From Bacteroidales bacterium (GTDB lineage: Bacteria; Bacteroidota; Bacteroidia; Bacteroidales; UBA932): a stretch of 64,000 nucleotides of DNA. The notes below the pieces were generated by a model. That model was given only the letters and a program-made list of their open reading frames with translations. It did no database searches and was not told where the DNA came from. Every line of letters begins with the position of its first letter. Position 1 is the stretch's first letter. Shown piece by piece: positions 1 to 9,374 of the stretch. The position numbers were made by a program, and so were the translations under genes. The DNA lies in assembly GCA_024398105.1 (NCBI GenBank), contig JAKSJP010000005.1:55384-119383 (forward strand), read 5' to 3'.

Positions 1-990
1 TACCCTAAGAACGTACTGCAGACATCTACTCCTGAGCTTACCATGACCGACACCCAGCAAGTCATGTATGCCCTCAACCTGCAGCCTGACAAGTTCAAGA
101 CCTCGGTCAACGACTCGATCAACCTCGACCGTATCGAGATCAACGACTGCGGCAGGTTCAGAGGCTTCAGGAGGGTGGTGTCGACATGGGACTACACAAA
201 CATGCGCATAGTGGACTCGGCGACTCCGGAAGGACCTAAGTTCGTGACTTTCGCGCATATACTGAAATACAACGTCTTCCCGCTCCCTGCGATCCTCAAG
301 GAGCTTCTGCGTATCGCCCACGAGGAGATGAAGTGCCCTGTGGAGATCGAGTTCGCCGCCGACCTCGAAGGAGGGGATGACGCTCCGGCCATGTTCAACG
401 TCCTCCAGATCCGTCCTATCTCGGCGGACAGCTGCGACGCCAACGTGGACTGGACCAGCATCGATGACTCCGATTCCATCATCGTGACAGACAATGCGCT
501 GGGCACAGGATGGATCAAGGGCGTCTCTGACGTCGTCTACCTCAAGGAGAGCACCTTCGATGTGCTGAGGACCAAGGAGATGGCTGCCCAGATCACCGAG
601 CTCAACACCCGTATGAGGCAGGAGGGAAGGAACTACGTTCTCGTCGGCTACGGCCGCTGGGGATCGAGCATCGACTCTCTTGGCGTCCCTGTGCAGTGGG
701 GCAACATCTCCGAGGCCAAGGTGATAGTCGAGACCTGCCTGAAGGACTTCCGTGTGGACCCTAGCCAGGGAACCCACTTCTTCCAGAACATGACCTCGTT
801 CAACGTAGGCTACATCAACGTCAATCCTTATACCCGTCGTCGCGACAGCTTCGACATCGAGAAGCTTGACGCGATGCCTGCGGTCTACGAGACCGAGTTC
901 GTAAGGCACGTCCGCTTCGACCGTCCTCTCAGGATCTGCATCGACGGCCGTAAGAACCGTGCGATGGTCAAGGAAGACCAGGTTTCTTAG
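1..990 (+). CDS. C-terminal part of a PEP/pyruvate-binding (PPDK N-domain) protein, cut by the window edge
   Basis: The frame is open from base 1, so the gene begins upstream; only the last 329 residues are present and the ATG at 43 is internal. Residues encoded around 340-420 (VEIEFAADLEG ... VLQIRPI) match the end of the PEP synthase/pyruvate phosphate dikinase nucleotide-binding domain, whose closing strand is typically a QxRP motif. It is followed by about 190 residues with YVLVGYGRWGSS and GTHFFQN, seen in the long Bacteroidota proteins annotated as PEP/pyruvate-binding domain proteins. The His-swivel and PEP domains of true PEP synthase are absent from the visible part. This is probably a phosphotransfer enzyme of unknown substrate. 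Family confident, function not. Confidence 0.75.
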   Translation, partial: YPKNVLQTSTPELTMTDTQQVMYALNLQPDKFKTSVNDSINLDRIEINDCGRFRGFRRVVSTWDYTNMRIVDSATPEGPKFVTFAHILKYNVFPLPAILKELLRIAHEEMKCPVEIEFAADLEGGDDAPAMFNVLQIRPISADSCDANVDWTSIDDSDSIIVTDNALGTGWIKGVSDVVYLKESTFDVLRTKEMAAQITELNTRMRQEGRNYVLVGYGRWGSSIDSLGVPVQWGNISEAKVIVETCLKDFRVDPSQGTHFFQNMTSFNVGYINVNPYTRRRDSFDIEKLDAMPAVYETEFVRHVRFDRPLRICIDGRKNRAMVKEDQVS

Positions 991-1147
991 TTTTCGTCAG
1001 CGTTTTGCTTTGCTTACGATTTGTAAGTATAAACTGATTTAGGTCCAGAAAAATGTTATTGCCCATATCCTATTTTGGACTATTATAAGGATTTAAAAGA
1101 CTGAATATCAGAGATTTAAACTTTTAACTATTCCTATACTTGTGTCA

Positions 1148-1212
1148 TATGAAAAATGTAAGCAAATAATTGAAAAATGCCTTGCATTTATAGATTTCAT
1201 TTCATAGTTTTG
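1148..1212 (+). promoter_or_regulatory. Promoter of the gltBD leader with a conserved upstream box
   Basis: The -33 element TTG is at 1182-1184 and the -7 element TAGTTTTG at 1205-1212, with a 20-base spacer. This is the canonical Bacteroidota promoter, placing the start of transcription near 1219. Just upstream (about 1148-1176) is an element of the form TGTAAGCAAAWAATTGAAAAA that recurs at the same place before the glnN promoter (about 15046-15067). Confidence 0.8.
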
Positions 1213-1232
1213 CTGAAGATATAGAACAAAGT

Positions 1233-1307
1233 ATGTCCTTCTGGTCAAATAATAAGGGTAATAAGCAGAACCTCAATAAGGCTCTGAGCCGTTCCTTATG
1301 CAGATAA
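1233..1307 (+). CDS. Asn/Gln-rich leader peptide of gltBD (24 aa)
   Basis: The ATG at 1233 follows an A-rich start context (GAACAAAGT). The 24 codons begin MSFWSNN and contain 5 Asn (four AAT, one AAC) and 1 Gln, with Asn/Gln between codons 6 and 15, ending in TAA at 1305-1307. The first seven residues are identical to the glnN leader peptide. The ORF lies between a good promoter and a terminator-like hairpin in front of gltB, which is the arrangement of an amino-acid biosynthesis attenuator. The role as stalling sensor is inferred from layout, not shown. Confidence 0.65.
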   Translation: MSFWSNNKGNKQNLNKALSRSLCR

Positions 1308-1308
1308 A

Positions 1309-1396
1309 GACCAGCCGGGCTGGCATAGGAAAAAATGAAAGTTCAATAAAACACAATAAAAGGGGCTGGCCAAGAGGTGACCAGCCCCCTTTATTG
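1309..1396 (+). terminator. Attenuator of gltBD: anti-terminator strand and terminator hairpin
   Basis: The hairpin has 15-base arms at 1355-1369 and 1381-1395 (core GGGGCTGG/CCAGCCCC, one mismatch), an 11-base loop, and a short AT-rich tail with a weak U-tract, ending 21 bases before gltB. The strand GACCAGCC (1309-1316) starts one base after the leader stop codon and complements GGCTGG of the 5' arm, so it can compete with hairpin formation. A ribosome that reaches the stop would cover it. A second GGGCTGGC (1317-1324) could also pair with the 3' arm. Confidence 0.65.
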
Positions 1397-1416
1397 TATA
1401 ATTCATCATCAATATT

Positions 1417-4400
1417 ATGCATCAGCATGGTTTATATTCACCATCATACGAGCACGACGCGTGTGGCGTCTCAATGGTGGTCAACATCAACGGTGGAAAG
1501 ACCCACCAGCTGGTAGACAACGCCCTCAAGGTCCTCGAGAACATGGAGCACCGTGGAGCCGAGACCCGCGACAAGACGGGTGACGGAGCTGGTATCCTCC
1601 TCCAGATTCCTCATGAATTCATTCTTCTCCAGGGTATTCCAGTCCCTGAGAAAGGCCATTATGGAACAGGACTTGTCTTCCTTCCTAAGGATCAGAAACG
1701 TCAGAGCGAGCTTCTCGCTGTCATGATCGAGGAGATAGAGAACGCAGGTCTGTCTCTCATGCACCTCAGGACCGTCCCTACGAACTCGGATGTACTGGGT
1801 GTTGGAGCAAGGGAGGTGGAACCTGACATCAAGCAGGTGTTCATCACCGGAGTCAAGGAGGAGGACCTCGAGTTCTTCGAGAGGACTCTCTACAAGATCA
1901 GGAAGAAGATCGAGAGCAGGATCAGCGATGAGGACTTCTACATCTGCTCTCTCTCAAGCAAGGACATCATCTACAAGGGAATGCTTACCTCAGGCCAGCT
2001 GAGAAGATATTTCCCTGACCTGAGCAACGCATACTTCACAAGCGGCCTTGCTCTTGTCCACTCACGTTTCTCGACCAACACCTTCCCTAAGTGGAAGCTT
2101 GCGCAGCCTTTCCGCTACCTCTGCCATAACGGTGAGATCAACACCATACGTGGTAACAGAGGCTGGCTCCAGGCCCGTGAGAGCGTGCTCTCAAGCGATT
2201 ATCTCGGCAACGTGAAGGACATCCGTCCTATCCTCGAGCCTGACATGAGCGACTCTGCCAGCCTTGACAACGTCTTCGAGTTTCTCGTGATGAGCGGCTT
2301 CAGCCTTCCTAAGGCGATGAGCATCCTCGTCCCTGAGTCATTCAACGACAAGAACCCTATCAGCGAGGACCTCAAGGCATTCTACGAGTACCACTCCATC
2401 CTCATGGAACCATGGGACGGTCCTGCGGCACTCCTCTTCTCTGACGGACGCTATGTCGGCGGCATGCTCGACCGCAACGGTCTCCGTCCTGCACGTTACA
2501 CCATCACCAAGAACGGTCTGATGGTAGTAGCCAGTGAGGTAGGTGTCATGGACTTCGACCCTTCGGAGGTCGTTTCCAAGGGCAAGCTCCAGCCAGGTAA
2601 GATCCTCCTTGTCGACACATTGGAGGGCAAGGTGTACTACGACGGCGAGATCAAGCAGCAGCTTGCAAGCGAACATCCATACAGGCAGTGGCTGTCGACC
2701 AACTGCATCCAGCTCGAGAAGATCAAGAGCGGACGTCACGTCGACAACTCAGTCAGCGATCTTGAGCGCAAGCTCGTATGCTTCGGCTACGGCCAGGAGG
2801 ATATCGACAGGACGATCGTACCTATGTGCGAGGGTGCATCGGAGCCTGTGGCATCGATGGGTAACGACACTCCTCTTGCAGTGCTCAGCGACAGGGCCCA
2901 GATATTCTTCAACTATTTCCGCCAGCAGTTCGCCCAGGTGACCAACCCTGCGATCGACCCTATCAGGGAGGAGCTCGTCATGTCCCTCACCGAGTACATC
3001 GGCTCGGTAGGTCCTGGCATCCTCGTCCCGGACGAGTCTAACTGCAAGAAGGTAAGGCTTCCTCAGCCGGTCCTGACGAACACCCAGCTCGACATTCTCT
3101 GCAACATCAGATACAAGGGCTTCAAGTCAGTGAAGCTTCCTATGCTCTTTGAGGTCAGCGGTGGCGAGAAGGCTCTCAAGAGAGCGATCGACGATCTCTG
3201 CCGCAAGGCCGAGGAGTCAGTCGACGAGGGCTACAGCTACATCATCCTCAGCGACAGGGACATCGACGCACAGCACGCTGCGATCCCTTCGCTCCTCGCT
3301 GTCAGCGCCGTCCACCATTACCTCATCTCAGTGCAGAAGCGTGTACAGACCGCGCTCATCGTCGAGTCAGGTGAGATCCGTGAGGTCATGCATGCCGCTC
3401 TGCTCCTCGGTTACGGAGCATCTGCGATCTGCCCATACCTCACGTTCGCAGTCCTCGACGACCTCGTGAAGAAGCACAAGATCCAGGAGGAGTACCAAAC
3501 CGCGGAGAAGAACTATATCAAGGCAGTCGACAAAGGTCTCAAGAAGATCCTTTCAAAGATGGGTATCTCTACCATCAGGTCATACCGTGGAGCAAAGATC
3601 TTCGAGAGCATCGGTCTCAGCGAGGACCTTCTCAGGACATACTTCGGAACCGAGATCTCTACCATCGGCGGTGTCGGCCTGAGGGATATCGCGAAGGATG
3701 CCATCAAGTTCCACGCAGAGGCGTTCAAGCCTGCTGTCATCAACGAGTTCCTTGCAAACAACGGCCAGTTCAGCTACCGCAAGGACGGTATCAAGCACGC
3801 ATGGAACCCTGATACCATCGCCAACCTCCAGATCGCGACCAGGATCGGTTCATATAAGAAGTTCCAGGAGTGGGAGCGCATAGTCGACGAGAAGGAGTCT
3901 CCTATCTTCCTCCGTGACTACATGCATTTCAAGAAGGCTCCCGTGGCGGTTCCTATCGACGAGGTGGAGCCTGTTGAGAGCATCGTTAAGCATTTCGTGA
4001 CCGGTGCGATGTCATTCGGCGCATTGAGCATCGAGGCACATGAGGCCATGGCGATTGCCATGAACCGTCTCGGGACCCGAAGCAATACCGGTGAGGGCGG
4101 CGAGGACAACGAGCGCTACCATTCAGAGCACGAGGGCGTCAGCCTCTCAAGCAAGACCAAGCAGATCGCGTCAGGCCGTTTCGGTGTGACCGCCGAGTAT
4201 CTTGTGAACGCTGAGGAGATCCAGATCAAGGTCGCACAGGGTGCGAAGCCTGGAGAGGGTGGCCAGCTTCCTGGATTCAAGGTCAACAAGATCATCGCGA
4301 AGACCAGGAACTCCATCCCTGGAATCTCCCTGATCTCGCCGCCGCCTCACCATGACATCTATTCTATCGAGGACCTTGCACAGCTGATCTTCGACCTCAA

Positions 4401-5901
4401 GAACGTCAACCCTAAGGCTGCAGTGTCAGTGAAGCTCGTAGCAGAGAGCGGAGTCGGCACCATCGCTGCCGGTGTGGCAAAGGCTAAGGCAGACCTCATC
4501 GTCATCTCCGGTGCGGAGGGCGGTACAGGTGCATCTCCTGCAAGCTCTATGAGATTCGCAGGTATTTCTCCTGAGATCGGTCTCTCCGAGACCCAGCAGA
4601 CCCTTGTGCTCAACGGTCTCCGTGGCCAGGTCCGTCTCCAGACAGACGGCCAGCTCAAGACAGCGAAGGACGTAGTCATCATGGCGATGCTAGGTGCGGA
4701 CGAGTTCTCGTTCGGTACCCTCCCGCTCATCCTCCTCGGATGCGTCATGATGAGGAAGTGCAGCACCAACACCTGCCCTGTCGGCGTGGCTACACAGGAC
4801 GAGAGGCTCCGCAGCCGCTTCACAGGCAAGGCCGACTATATCGTGAACTACTTCACCTTCCTCGCCCAGCATGTACGTGAGTACCTCAGCCAGATCGGTG
4901 TAAGGAAGTTCAAGGACATCATAGGAAGGACAGACCTCATTGAGGTCGACAAGCTTGATCCTGCCACGAAGCAGGGTACCATAGACTTCAGCAGGCTTCT
5001 CTGCTCAGTCGACACTGACAAGCCGCTCCACTGGGACAGAGGCGAATTCACCTCAGTCTCAGGAGTCAAGGACGAGCTCATCATCCAGCAAGCATGGTCG
5101 GCGATCGAGAACGCAGAGGAGATCAACCTCGACTATTCTATCAGGAACACCGACAGAGCGCTTTGTACAATGCTCTCAGGTACCATCGCCAAGAAGTATG
5201 GCGAGCAGGGTCTTCCTGATTCGACCATCAACATCAAGTTCAAGGGCTCGGCAGGCCAGTCGTTCGGCGCATTCGCCGTGAAGGGTCTGAACCTCAAGCT
5301 CGAGGGCGAGTGCAACGACTACTTCGGCAAGGGCCTCTCAGGAGGTAGGATATCTATCCTCCCGCCAGTAAGGAGCAACAGGGACTTTGTCGCTGAGGAC
5401 AACATCATCGCCGGCAACACCGGTATGTACGGTGCCACAAGCGGAGAGATCTATGTCAACGGCCGAGTAGGTGAGAGATTCTGCGTGCGTAACTCAGGAG
5501 CTATCGCCGTCGTCGAGGGCACAGGTGACCACTGCTGCGAGTACATGACAGGAGGTAGGGTAGTTGTTCTCGGCAAGACCGGCAGGAACTTCGCTGCAGG
5601 TATGTCAGGAGGTGTCGCTTACGTCTGGGACAAGGACCATGACTTCGACTACTACTGCAACATGGACATGGTGGAGATCAACCTCGTGGAGGACACAGCA
5701 TACCGCAAGGAGCTTCACGAGCTCATCCGCCAGCACTATCTCTATACAGGCTCAAGGCTCGCAGGCAAGATGCTTGACAACTGGAGCAAGTATGTCGAGG
5801 AATTCATCCAGGTGGTTCCTATCGAGTACAAGAAGGTTCTCCAGGAGGAGCAGATGGCCAAGCTTCAGCAGAAGATCGCCCAGGTTCAGATTGATTATTA
5901 A
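1417..5901 (+). CDS. gltB: Glutamate synthase large subunit
   Basis: The 1494-residue protein is full length for GltB. It transfers the amide nitrogen of glutamine to 2-oxoglutarate, giving two glutamates. The N-terminal Ntn-type glutaminase domain has its catalytic cysteine at residue 16 (EHDACGVS), so a 15-residue propeptide is expected to be removed; MEHRGAETRDKTGDGAG follows. The central and FMN-binding synthase domains span about 470-1200, with the 3Fe-4S cysteines 1109, 1115 and 1120. The C-terminal GXGXG beta-helix contains GNTGMYGAT, CEYMTGG and AAGMSGG. The start at 1417 leaves only one residue position before HQHGLYSPSYEHDAC, which fits the family. gltD follows 23 bases later, and both lie behind the Asn/Gln attenuator. 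Confidence 0.97.
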   Translation: MHQHGLYSPSYEHDACGVSMVVNINGGKTHQLVDNALKVLENMEHRGAETRDKTGDGAGILLQIPHEFILLQGIPVPEKGHYGTGLVFLPKDQKRQSELLAVMIEEIENAGLSLMHLRTVPTNSDVLGVGAREVEPDIKQVFITGVKEEDLEFFERTLYKIRKKIESRISDEDFYICSLSSKDIIYKGMLTSGQLRRYFPDLSNAYFTSGLALVHSRFSTNTFPKWKLAQPFRYLCHNGEINTIRGNRGWLQARESVLSSDYLGNVKDIRPILEPDMSDSASLDNVFEFLVMSGFSLPKAMSILVPESFNDKNPISEDLKAFYEYHSILMEPWDGPAALLFSDGRYVGGMLDRNGLRPARYTITKNGLMVVASEVGVMDFDPSEVVSKGKLQPGKILLVDTLEGKVYYDGEIKQQLASEHPYRQWLSTNCIQLEKIKSGRHVDNSVSDLERKLVCFGYGQEDIDRTIVPMCEGASEPVASMGNDTPLAVLSDRAQIFFNYFRQQFAQVTNPAIDPIREELVMSLTEYIGSVGPGILVPDESNCKKVRLPQPVLTNTQLDILCNIRYKGFKSVKLPMLFEVSGGEKALKRAIDDLCRKAEESVDEGYSYIILSDRDIDAQHAAIPSLLAVSAVHHYLISVQKRVQTALIVESGEIREVMHAALLLGYGASAICPYLTFAVLDDLVKKHKIQEEYQTAEKNYIKAVDKGLKKILSKMGISTIRSYRGAKIFESIGLSEDLLRTYFGTEISTIGGVGLRDIAKDAIKFHAEAFKPAVINEFLANNGQFSYRKDGIKHAWNPDTIANLQIATRIGSYKKFQEWERIVDEKESPIFLRDYMHFKKAPVAVPIDEVEPVESIVKHFVTGAMSFGALSIEAHEAMAIAMNRLGTRSNTGEGGEDNERYHSEHEGVSLSSKTKQIASGRFGVTAEYLVNAEEIQIKVAQGAKPGEGGQLPGFKVNKIIAKTRNSIPGISLISPPPHHDIYSIEDLAQLIFDLKNVNPKAAVSVKLVAESGVGTIAAGVAKAKADLIVISGAEGGTGASPASSMRFAGISPEIGLSETQQTLVLNGLRGQVRLQTDGQLKTAKDVVIMAMLGADEFSFGTLPLILLGCVMMRKCSTNTCPVGVATQDERLRSRFTGKADYIVNYFTFLAQHVREYLSQIGVRKFKDIIGRTDLIEVDKLDPATKQGTIDFSRLLCSVDTDKPLHWDRGEFTSVSGVKDELIIQQAWSAIENAEEINLDYSIRNTDRALCTMLSGTIAKKYGEQGLPDSTINIKFKGSAGQSFGAFAVKGLNLKLEGECNDYFGKGLSGGRISILPPVRSNRDFVAEDNIIAGNTGMYGATSGEIYVNGRVGERFCVRNSGAIAVVEGTGDHCCEYMTGGRVVVLGKTGRNFAAGMSGGVAYVWDKDHDFDYYCNMDMVEINLVEDTAYRKELHELIRQHYLYTGSRLAGKMLDNWSKYVEEFIQVVPIEYKKVLQEEQMAKLQQKIAQVQIDY

Positions 5902-5924
5902 CCTCTCTACAAGAATAATATATT

Positions 5925-7271
5925 ATGGGAAACCCAAAAGCATTTTTGACAGTGCCTCGCAAGGAGGCAGGTTACCGTCCTGTGCATGACCGTATCCACG
6001 ATTTCGGAGAGGTTGAACAGACCCTGAACAGCAAGGACCGACAGGAGCAGGCCAGCCGCTGCATGGATTGCGGCGTTCCGTTCTGCCACTGGGCATGTCC
6101 GCTTGGAAACAAGAACCCTGAGTGGAACGACGCCCTCTACAGAGGTGAGTGGGAGACCGCTTACAAGATCCTCAAGGAGACCAACGACTTCCCTGAGTTC
6201 ACCGGAAGAGTATGTCCGGCTCTCTGCGAGAAGGCATGCGTGCTCTATCTCTCTACCGGCAACGCAGTCACCAACAGGGAGAACGAGGCGGCGATCGCCG
6301 AGCGTGCATATCTCGAGGGATATGTCACCATCGAGAACCCTGTAAGGAACGGCAAGAAGGTCGCAGTCATCGGATCAGGCCCTTCAGGCCTCGCATCGGC
6401 CAACAGGCTCAACTACATGGGCTATGAGGTCACTGTCTTCGAGAAGAACGAAGCCGCAGGAGGTCTCCTCCGCTACGGCATTCCGAACTTCAAGCTCAAC
6501 AAGAAGATCATCGACAGACGTATTGACGTGATGGAGAAGGAAGGCGTGAAGTTCGTCTACAACACACCGGTCGACCTCGCTTCGCTCCCGGAGGGATTCG
6601 ATGCATACGTAGTCTCTACAGGTACTCCTGAGGCACGTGACCTCAAGGCTCCGGGAAGGGAGCTCAAGGGCATCCATCTCGCTCTTGAACTGCTCTCGCA
6701 GCAGAACAGGGTGCTTGCCGGCATGGAATTCAAGAAGGACGAGCTCGTGAACTGCAAGGGCAAGAAGGTCCTCGTCATCGGTGGTGGTGACACAGGCTCC
6801 GACTGTATCGGAACCGCACATCGCCAGGGCGCTACATGCGTGACACAGATCGAGATCATGCCTAAGCCGCCTGTAGGACACAACGACGCTACTCCATGGC
6901 CTAACTGGCCGGTCATCCTCAAGACCACATCCAGCCATGAGGAAGGATGCGACAGAAGATGGCTGCTCAACACCAACCGCTTCATCGGCGACGACAAGGG
7001 CCATGTAAGGCAGGTCGAGGTAGAAGGCGTCATCTGGGAGCCGAATCCGGAGGGAGGACGTCCTATCATGAAACTCGACGGCAAGAAGGAGATCATCGAG
7101 GCCGACATCGTGTTCCTCGCAATGGGATTCATCAAGCCAGTCCAGCCTGAGATGCCTGAGAACGTGTTCTTCGCTGGTGATGCCGCTTCAGGCGCCAGCC
7201 TTGTGGTAAGGGCTATCGCCAGCGGCCGTAAGACCGCGCAGGCAGTGGACAAGTATCTGAAGACCAGATAG
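5925..7271 (+). CDS. gltD: Glutamate synthase small subunit (NADPH)
   Basis: The 448-residue protein passes electrons from NADPH through FAD to the GltB iron-sulfur clusters. The N-terminal 4Fe-4S domain has cysteines 46, 49, 54 and 58 (CMDCG ... CHWACPLG) and a second group at 97, 101 and 105 (CPALCEKAC). The FAD Rossmann motif VAVIGSGPSGLASA is near residue 146 and the NADPH motif VLVIGGGDTGSDC near 284. The C-terminal FAD contact is NVFFAGDAASGASLVVRAI. Length is slightly below the ~470 of proteobacterial GltD. It is the second gene of the gltBD unit, followed by the palindromic terminators at 7341-7459. Confidence 0.96.
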   Translation: MGNPKAFLTVPRKEAGYRPVHDRIHDFGEVEQTLNSKDRQEQASRCMDCGVPFCHWACPLGNKNPEWNDALYRGEWETAYKILKETNDFPEFTGRVCPALCEKACVLYLSTGNAVTNRENEAAIAERAYLEGYVTIENPVRNGKKVAVIGSGPSGLASANRLNYMGYEVTVFEKNEAAGGLLRYGIPNFKLNKKIIDRRIDVMEKEGVKFVYNTPVDLASLPEGFDAYVVSTGTPEARDLKAPGRELKGIHLALELLSQQNRVLAGMEFKKDELVNCKGKKVLVIGGGDTGSDCIGTAHRQGATCVTQIEIMPKPPVGHNDATPWPNWPVILKTTSSHEEGCDRRWLLNTNRFIGDDKGHVRQVEVEGVIWEPNPEGGRPIMKLDGKKEIIEADIVFLAMGFIKPVQPEMPENVFFAGDAASGASLVVRAIASGRKTAQAVDKYLKTR

Positions 7272-7336
7272 GACAGACGGTCGGGACTGCCAGACAGGCC
7301 GATCAGGAAGGACTGAGACAGGTCCGGAAAAAGAGT

Positions 7337-7477
7337 GGGTGACCTAGGTCAGACAAAAGTGTCGCGACCTAGGTCATTCTCATTTTGTAAATAGTTGTGA
7401 TTCAGTGTGATATACAAAGAGGGCGACCTAGGTCGGGGGCATTTCGTCCGACCTAGGTCGCTTGCTGTTTTTTCTGC
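7337..7477. terminator. Two back-to-back hairpins built from four GACCTAGGTC palindromes
   Basis: The 10-base palindrome GACCTAGGTC occurs at 7341, 7366, 7425 and 7450. The copies form two pairs, each spaced exactly 25 bases. Within a pair the two copies can form a 10-bp stem (extendable to about 14 bp in the first pair using G-U pairs) around a 15-base loop. On the + strand the right-hand hairpin is followed by TTTTTT (gltBD side). On the - strand the left-hand hairpin is followed by CTCTTTTT (purF side). The region separates the convergent ends of gltD and purF, so opposed terminators are the simplest reading. Confidence 0.6.
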
Positions 7478-7493
7478 CTGGCGCGCCGATCTG

Positions 7494-9362
7494 TCAGCTG
7501 GCGCTCGCGCAGTAGTCGATGAAGGAGCGGAGGAGGAGCCTCAGGCCGCCGGGAGTAGGGTAGTGTCCGGTGAAGTACCAGTCGCCTGGGAAGTCTGGGA
7601 TGGCCTTGTGCAGGCCCTCGATGCTCTGGTAGACGAACTCGATAGGGGTGGTGACGCCTTCCGGACGAAGAAGCTCGATCATCTTGGCGTTGATCTCCTC
7701 GGCGGTGAACGGCTCGTAGAGCCTTCTGACCGGATTCTCGAGCTCCGAGCATGGGATCATGCTACCTGCTCTGCCGTCCGTGCCCTGGGCAGCCATCCGG
7801 CATTCGAGCTGGGCGAGGACCTTGCGGCAGGCACCATGGACCTCGTCGATGAGGTTCTCCATCCCGCGTTCCCTGAGCAGGGCCATGCAGGACTGGAAGG
7901 CGATGAAGTCTTCGATGCGGCTCATGTCGATTCCGTAGAAGTCCGGGTAGCGGACCTGAGGTGCCGAGCTGACGATGACTATCTTCTTGGGGTGAAGGCG
8001 GTCGAGGATCTTGATGATGCTTTCCCTGAGGGTGGTGCCGCGGACTATGCTGTCGTCGATGACGACCAGGTTGTCCTTGTATTCCTCGATGGCGCCGGTG
8101 GTGATGTCGTAGACGTGCGATGCGAGGTCGTTCCTGGAGTTGCCTTCGGTGATGAAGGTCCTGAGCTTGATGTCCTTCGATACGATCTTCTCGCATCGGA
8201 TAGTCGGGTCGACGGCCCTGAGAGCCTCAGAAAGGCCGTAATAGGCCACTTCGGCGGTGTTAGGGATGTAGGAGACGACAGTGTGCTTTGTATCGCCACC
8301 GACGGCATTGAGGACCTGCTGGGTGAGGTTGTGCCCGAGGGCTTTCCTCTCCTGGTAGATGTCACGGTCGTTTCCGCGGCTGAAGTATATCCTCTCGAAG
8401 CTGCACGGGAGGTACTCCTGCGCTTCCATGATCTGCCTGAAGCAGATCTCGCCCGCTGCGTTCACGATGAGAGCCTCGCCCGGCCTGATCGGGCAGACAT
8501 CCTCGCACTTGAGGTTGAACGCTGTCTGGAGCACCGGTCTCTCGCTTGCAATCGCTACGATCTCGTCGTCGGCATAGTAGAACGCAGGGCGGATTCCGTG
8601 CGGGTCCCTTACGCAGAAGAGCTCTCCGCTGCCTGTGAGTCCGCACATGACGTAGCCTCCGTCGAAGCGTGGCATGGTCGTACGGAGCACGTTGCTGATG
8701 TCTATGTGGCTGTCGATGTACTCGGTTATCCCGCTGCCTTCGAGGCCCAGCTGCGTGGCGATCTGGAAGTTCCTCTCGACTTCGCGGTCGAGCCTGTGGC
8801 CCATGTACTCGAGGGTTATGTAGCTGTCGTTGTAGACCCTCGGGCATTGTCCGAGCTCCGTCAGGTATCCGAAGACGTCGGAGATGTTGGTCATATTGAA
8901 GTTGCCGCAGATGCAGAGGTTCTTGGCCTTCCAGTTGTTCCTACGCAGGAAAGGGTGGACATATTTCAGTCCTCCCTTGCCGGTGGTGGAATATCTCAGG
9001 TGACCCATGTAGAGCTCGCCGATGAAAGGTGCGGATGCGTCCGGGGAGTCATCAGTGGTGGTGATCTCGGCCGGGCCGTCCTCGTATTCGCCGCTGAGCT
9101 GCTTGGCGATCGATGCGAACACCTTGGTGATGGCGTCCTTGCCTTCGGCCTTCTCCCTGTACATGTATTCATGTCCTGCAGGTTGGTTAAGCTTTACGCA
9201 TGCCATTCCTGCGCCTTCCTGTCCGCGGTTGTGCTGCTTCTCCATCATCAGATAGAGCTTGTCCAGCGCATACCTGTCGCTACCGTATTTCTCCTGATAG
9301 TACTCCAGAGGCTTGAGGAGCCGTATCATGGCGATACCACATTCGTGCTTGAGGGTTTCCAT
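7494..9362 (-). CDS. purF: Amidophosphoribosyltransferase family protein (PurF-like)
   Basis: The 622-residue protein would make phosphoribosylamine from PRPP and glutamine, the first step of purine synthesis. The Ntn glutaminase domain starts METLKHECGIA, making Cys8 the nucleophile after propeptide removal; KQHNRGQEGAG follows. The phosphoribosyltransferase domain carries the PRPP loop VVIDDSIVRGTTLR at about residues 436-450. The protein is about 120 residues longer than E. coli PurF, with insertions and a C-terminal extension; such long forms occur in Bacteroidota. It is the last gene of the asnB-pyrG-dapF-dapL-purF unit, 12 bases after dapL. A specialised paralogue cannot be excluded, since a second PurF could lie elsewhere in the genome. 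Confidence 0.85.
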   Translation of the reverse strand: METLKHECGIAMIRLLKPLEYYQEKYGSDRYALDKLYLMMEKQHNRGQEGAGMACVKLNQPAGHEYMYREKAEGKDAITKVFASIAKQLSGEYEDGPAEITTTDDSPDASAPFIGELYMGHLRYSTTGKGGLKYVHPFLRRNNWKAKNLCICGNFNMTNISDVFGYLTELGQCPRVYNDSYITLEYMGHRLDREVERNFQIATQLGLEGSGITEYIDSHIDISNVLRTTMPRFDGGYVMCGLTGSGELFCVRDPHGIRPAFYYADDEIVAIASERPVLQTAFNLKCEDVCPIRPGEALIVNAAGEICFRQIMEAQEYLPCSFERIYFSRGNDRDIYQERKALGHNLTQQVLNAVGGDTKHTVVSYIPNTAEVAYYGLSEALRAVDPTIRCEKIVSKDIKLRTFITEGNSRNDLASHVYDITTGAIEEYKDNLVVIDDSIVRGTTLRESIIKILDRLHPKKIVIVSSAPQVRYPDFYGIDMSRIEDFIAFQSCMALLRERGMENLIDEVHGACRKVLAQLECRMAAQGTDGRAGSMIPCSELENPVRRLYEPFTAEEINAKMIELLRPEGVTTPIEFVYQSIEGLHKAIPDFPGDWYFTGHYPTPGGLRLLLRSFIDYCASAS

Positions 9363-9374
9363 AGACTTGTGGGC

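Noticed and set aside
1074-1082. TTTGGACTA upstream of gltB matching the nonamer of the AT-rich stretch
   Set aside because: A single 9-base match in 64 kb is expected by chance.
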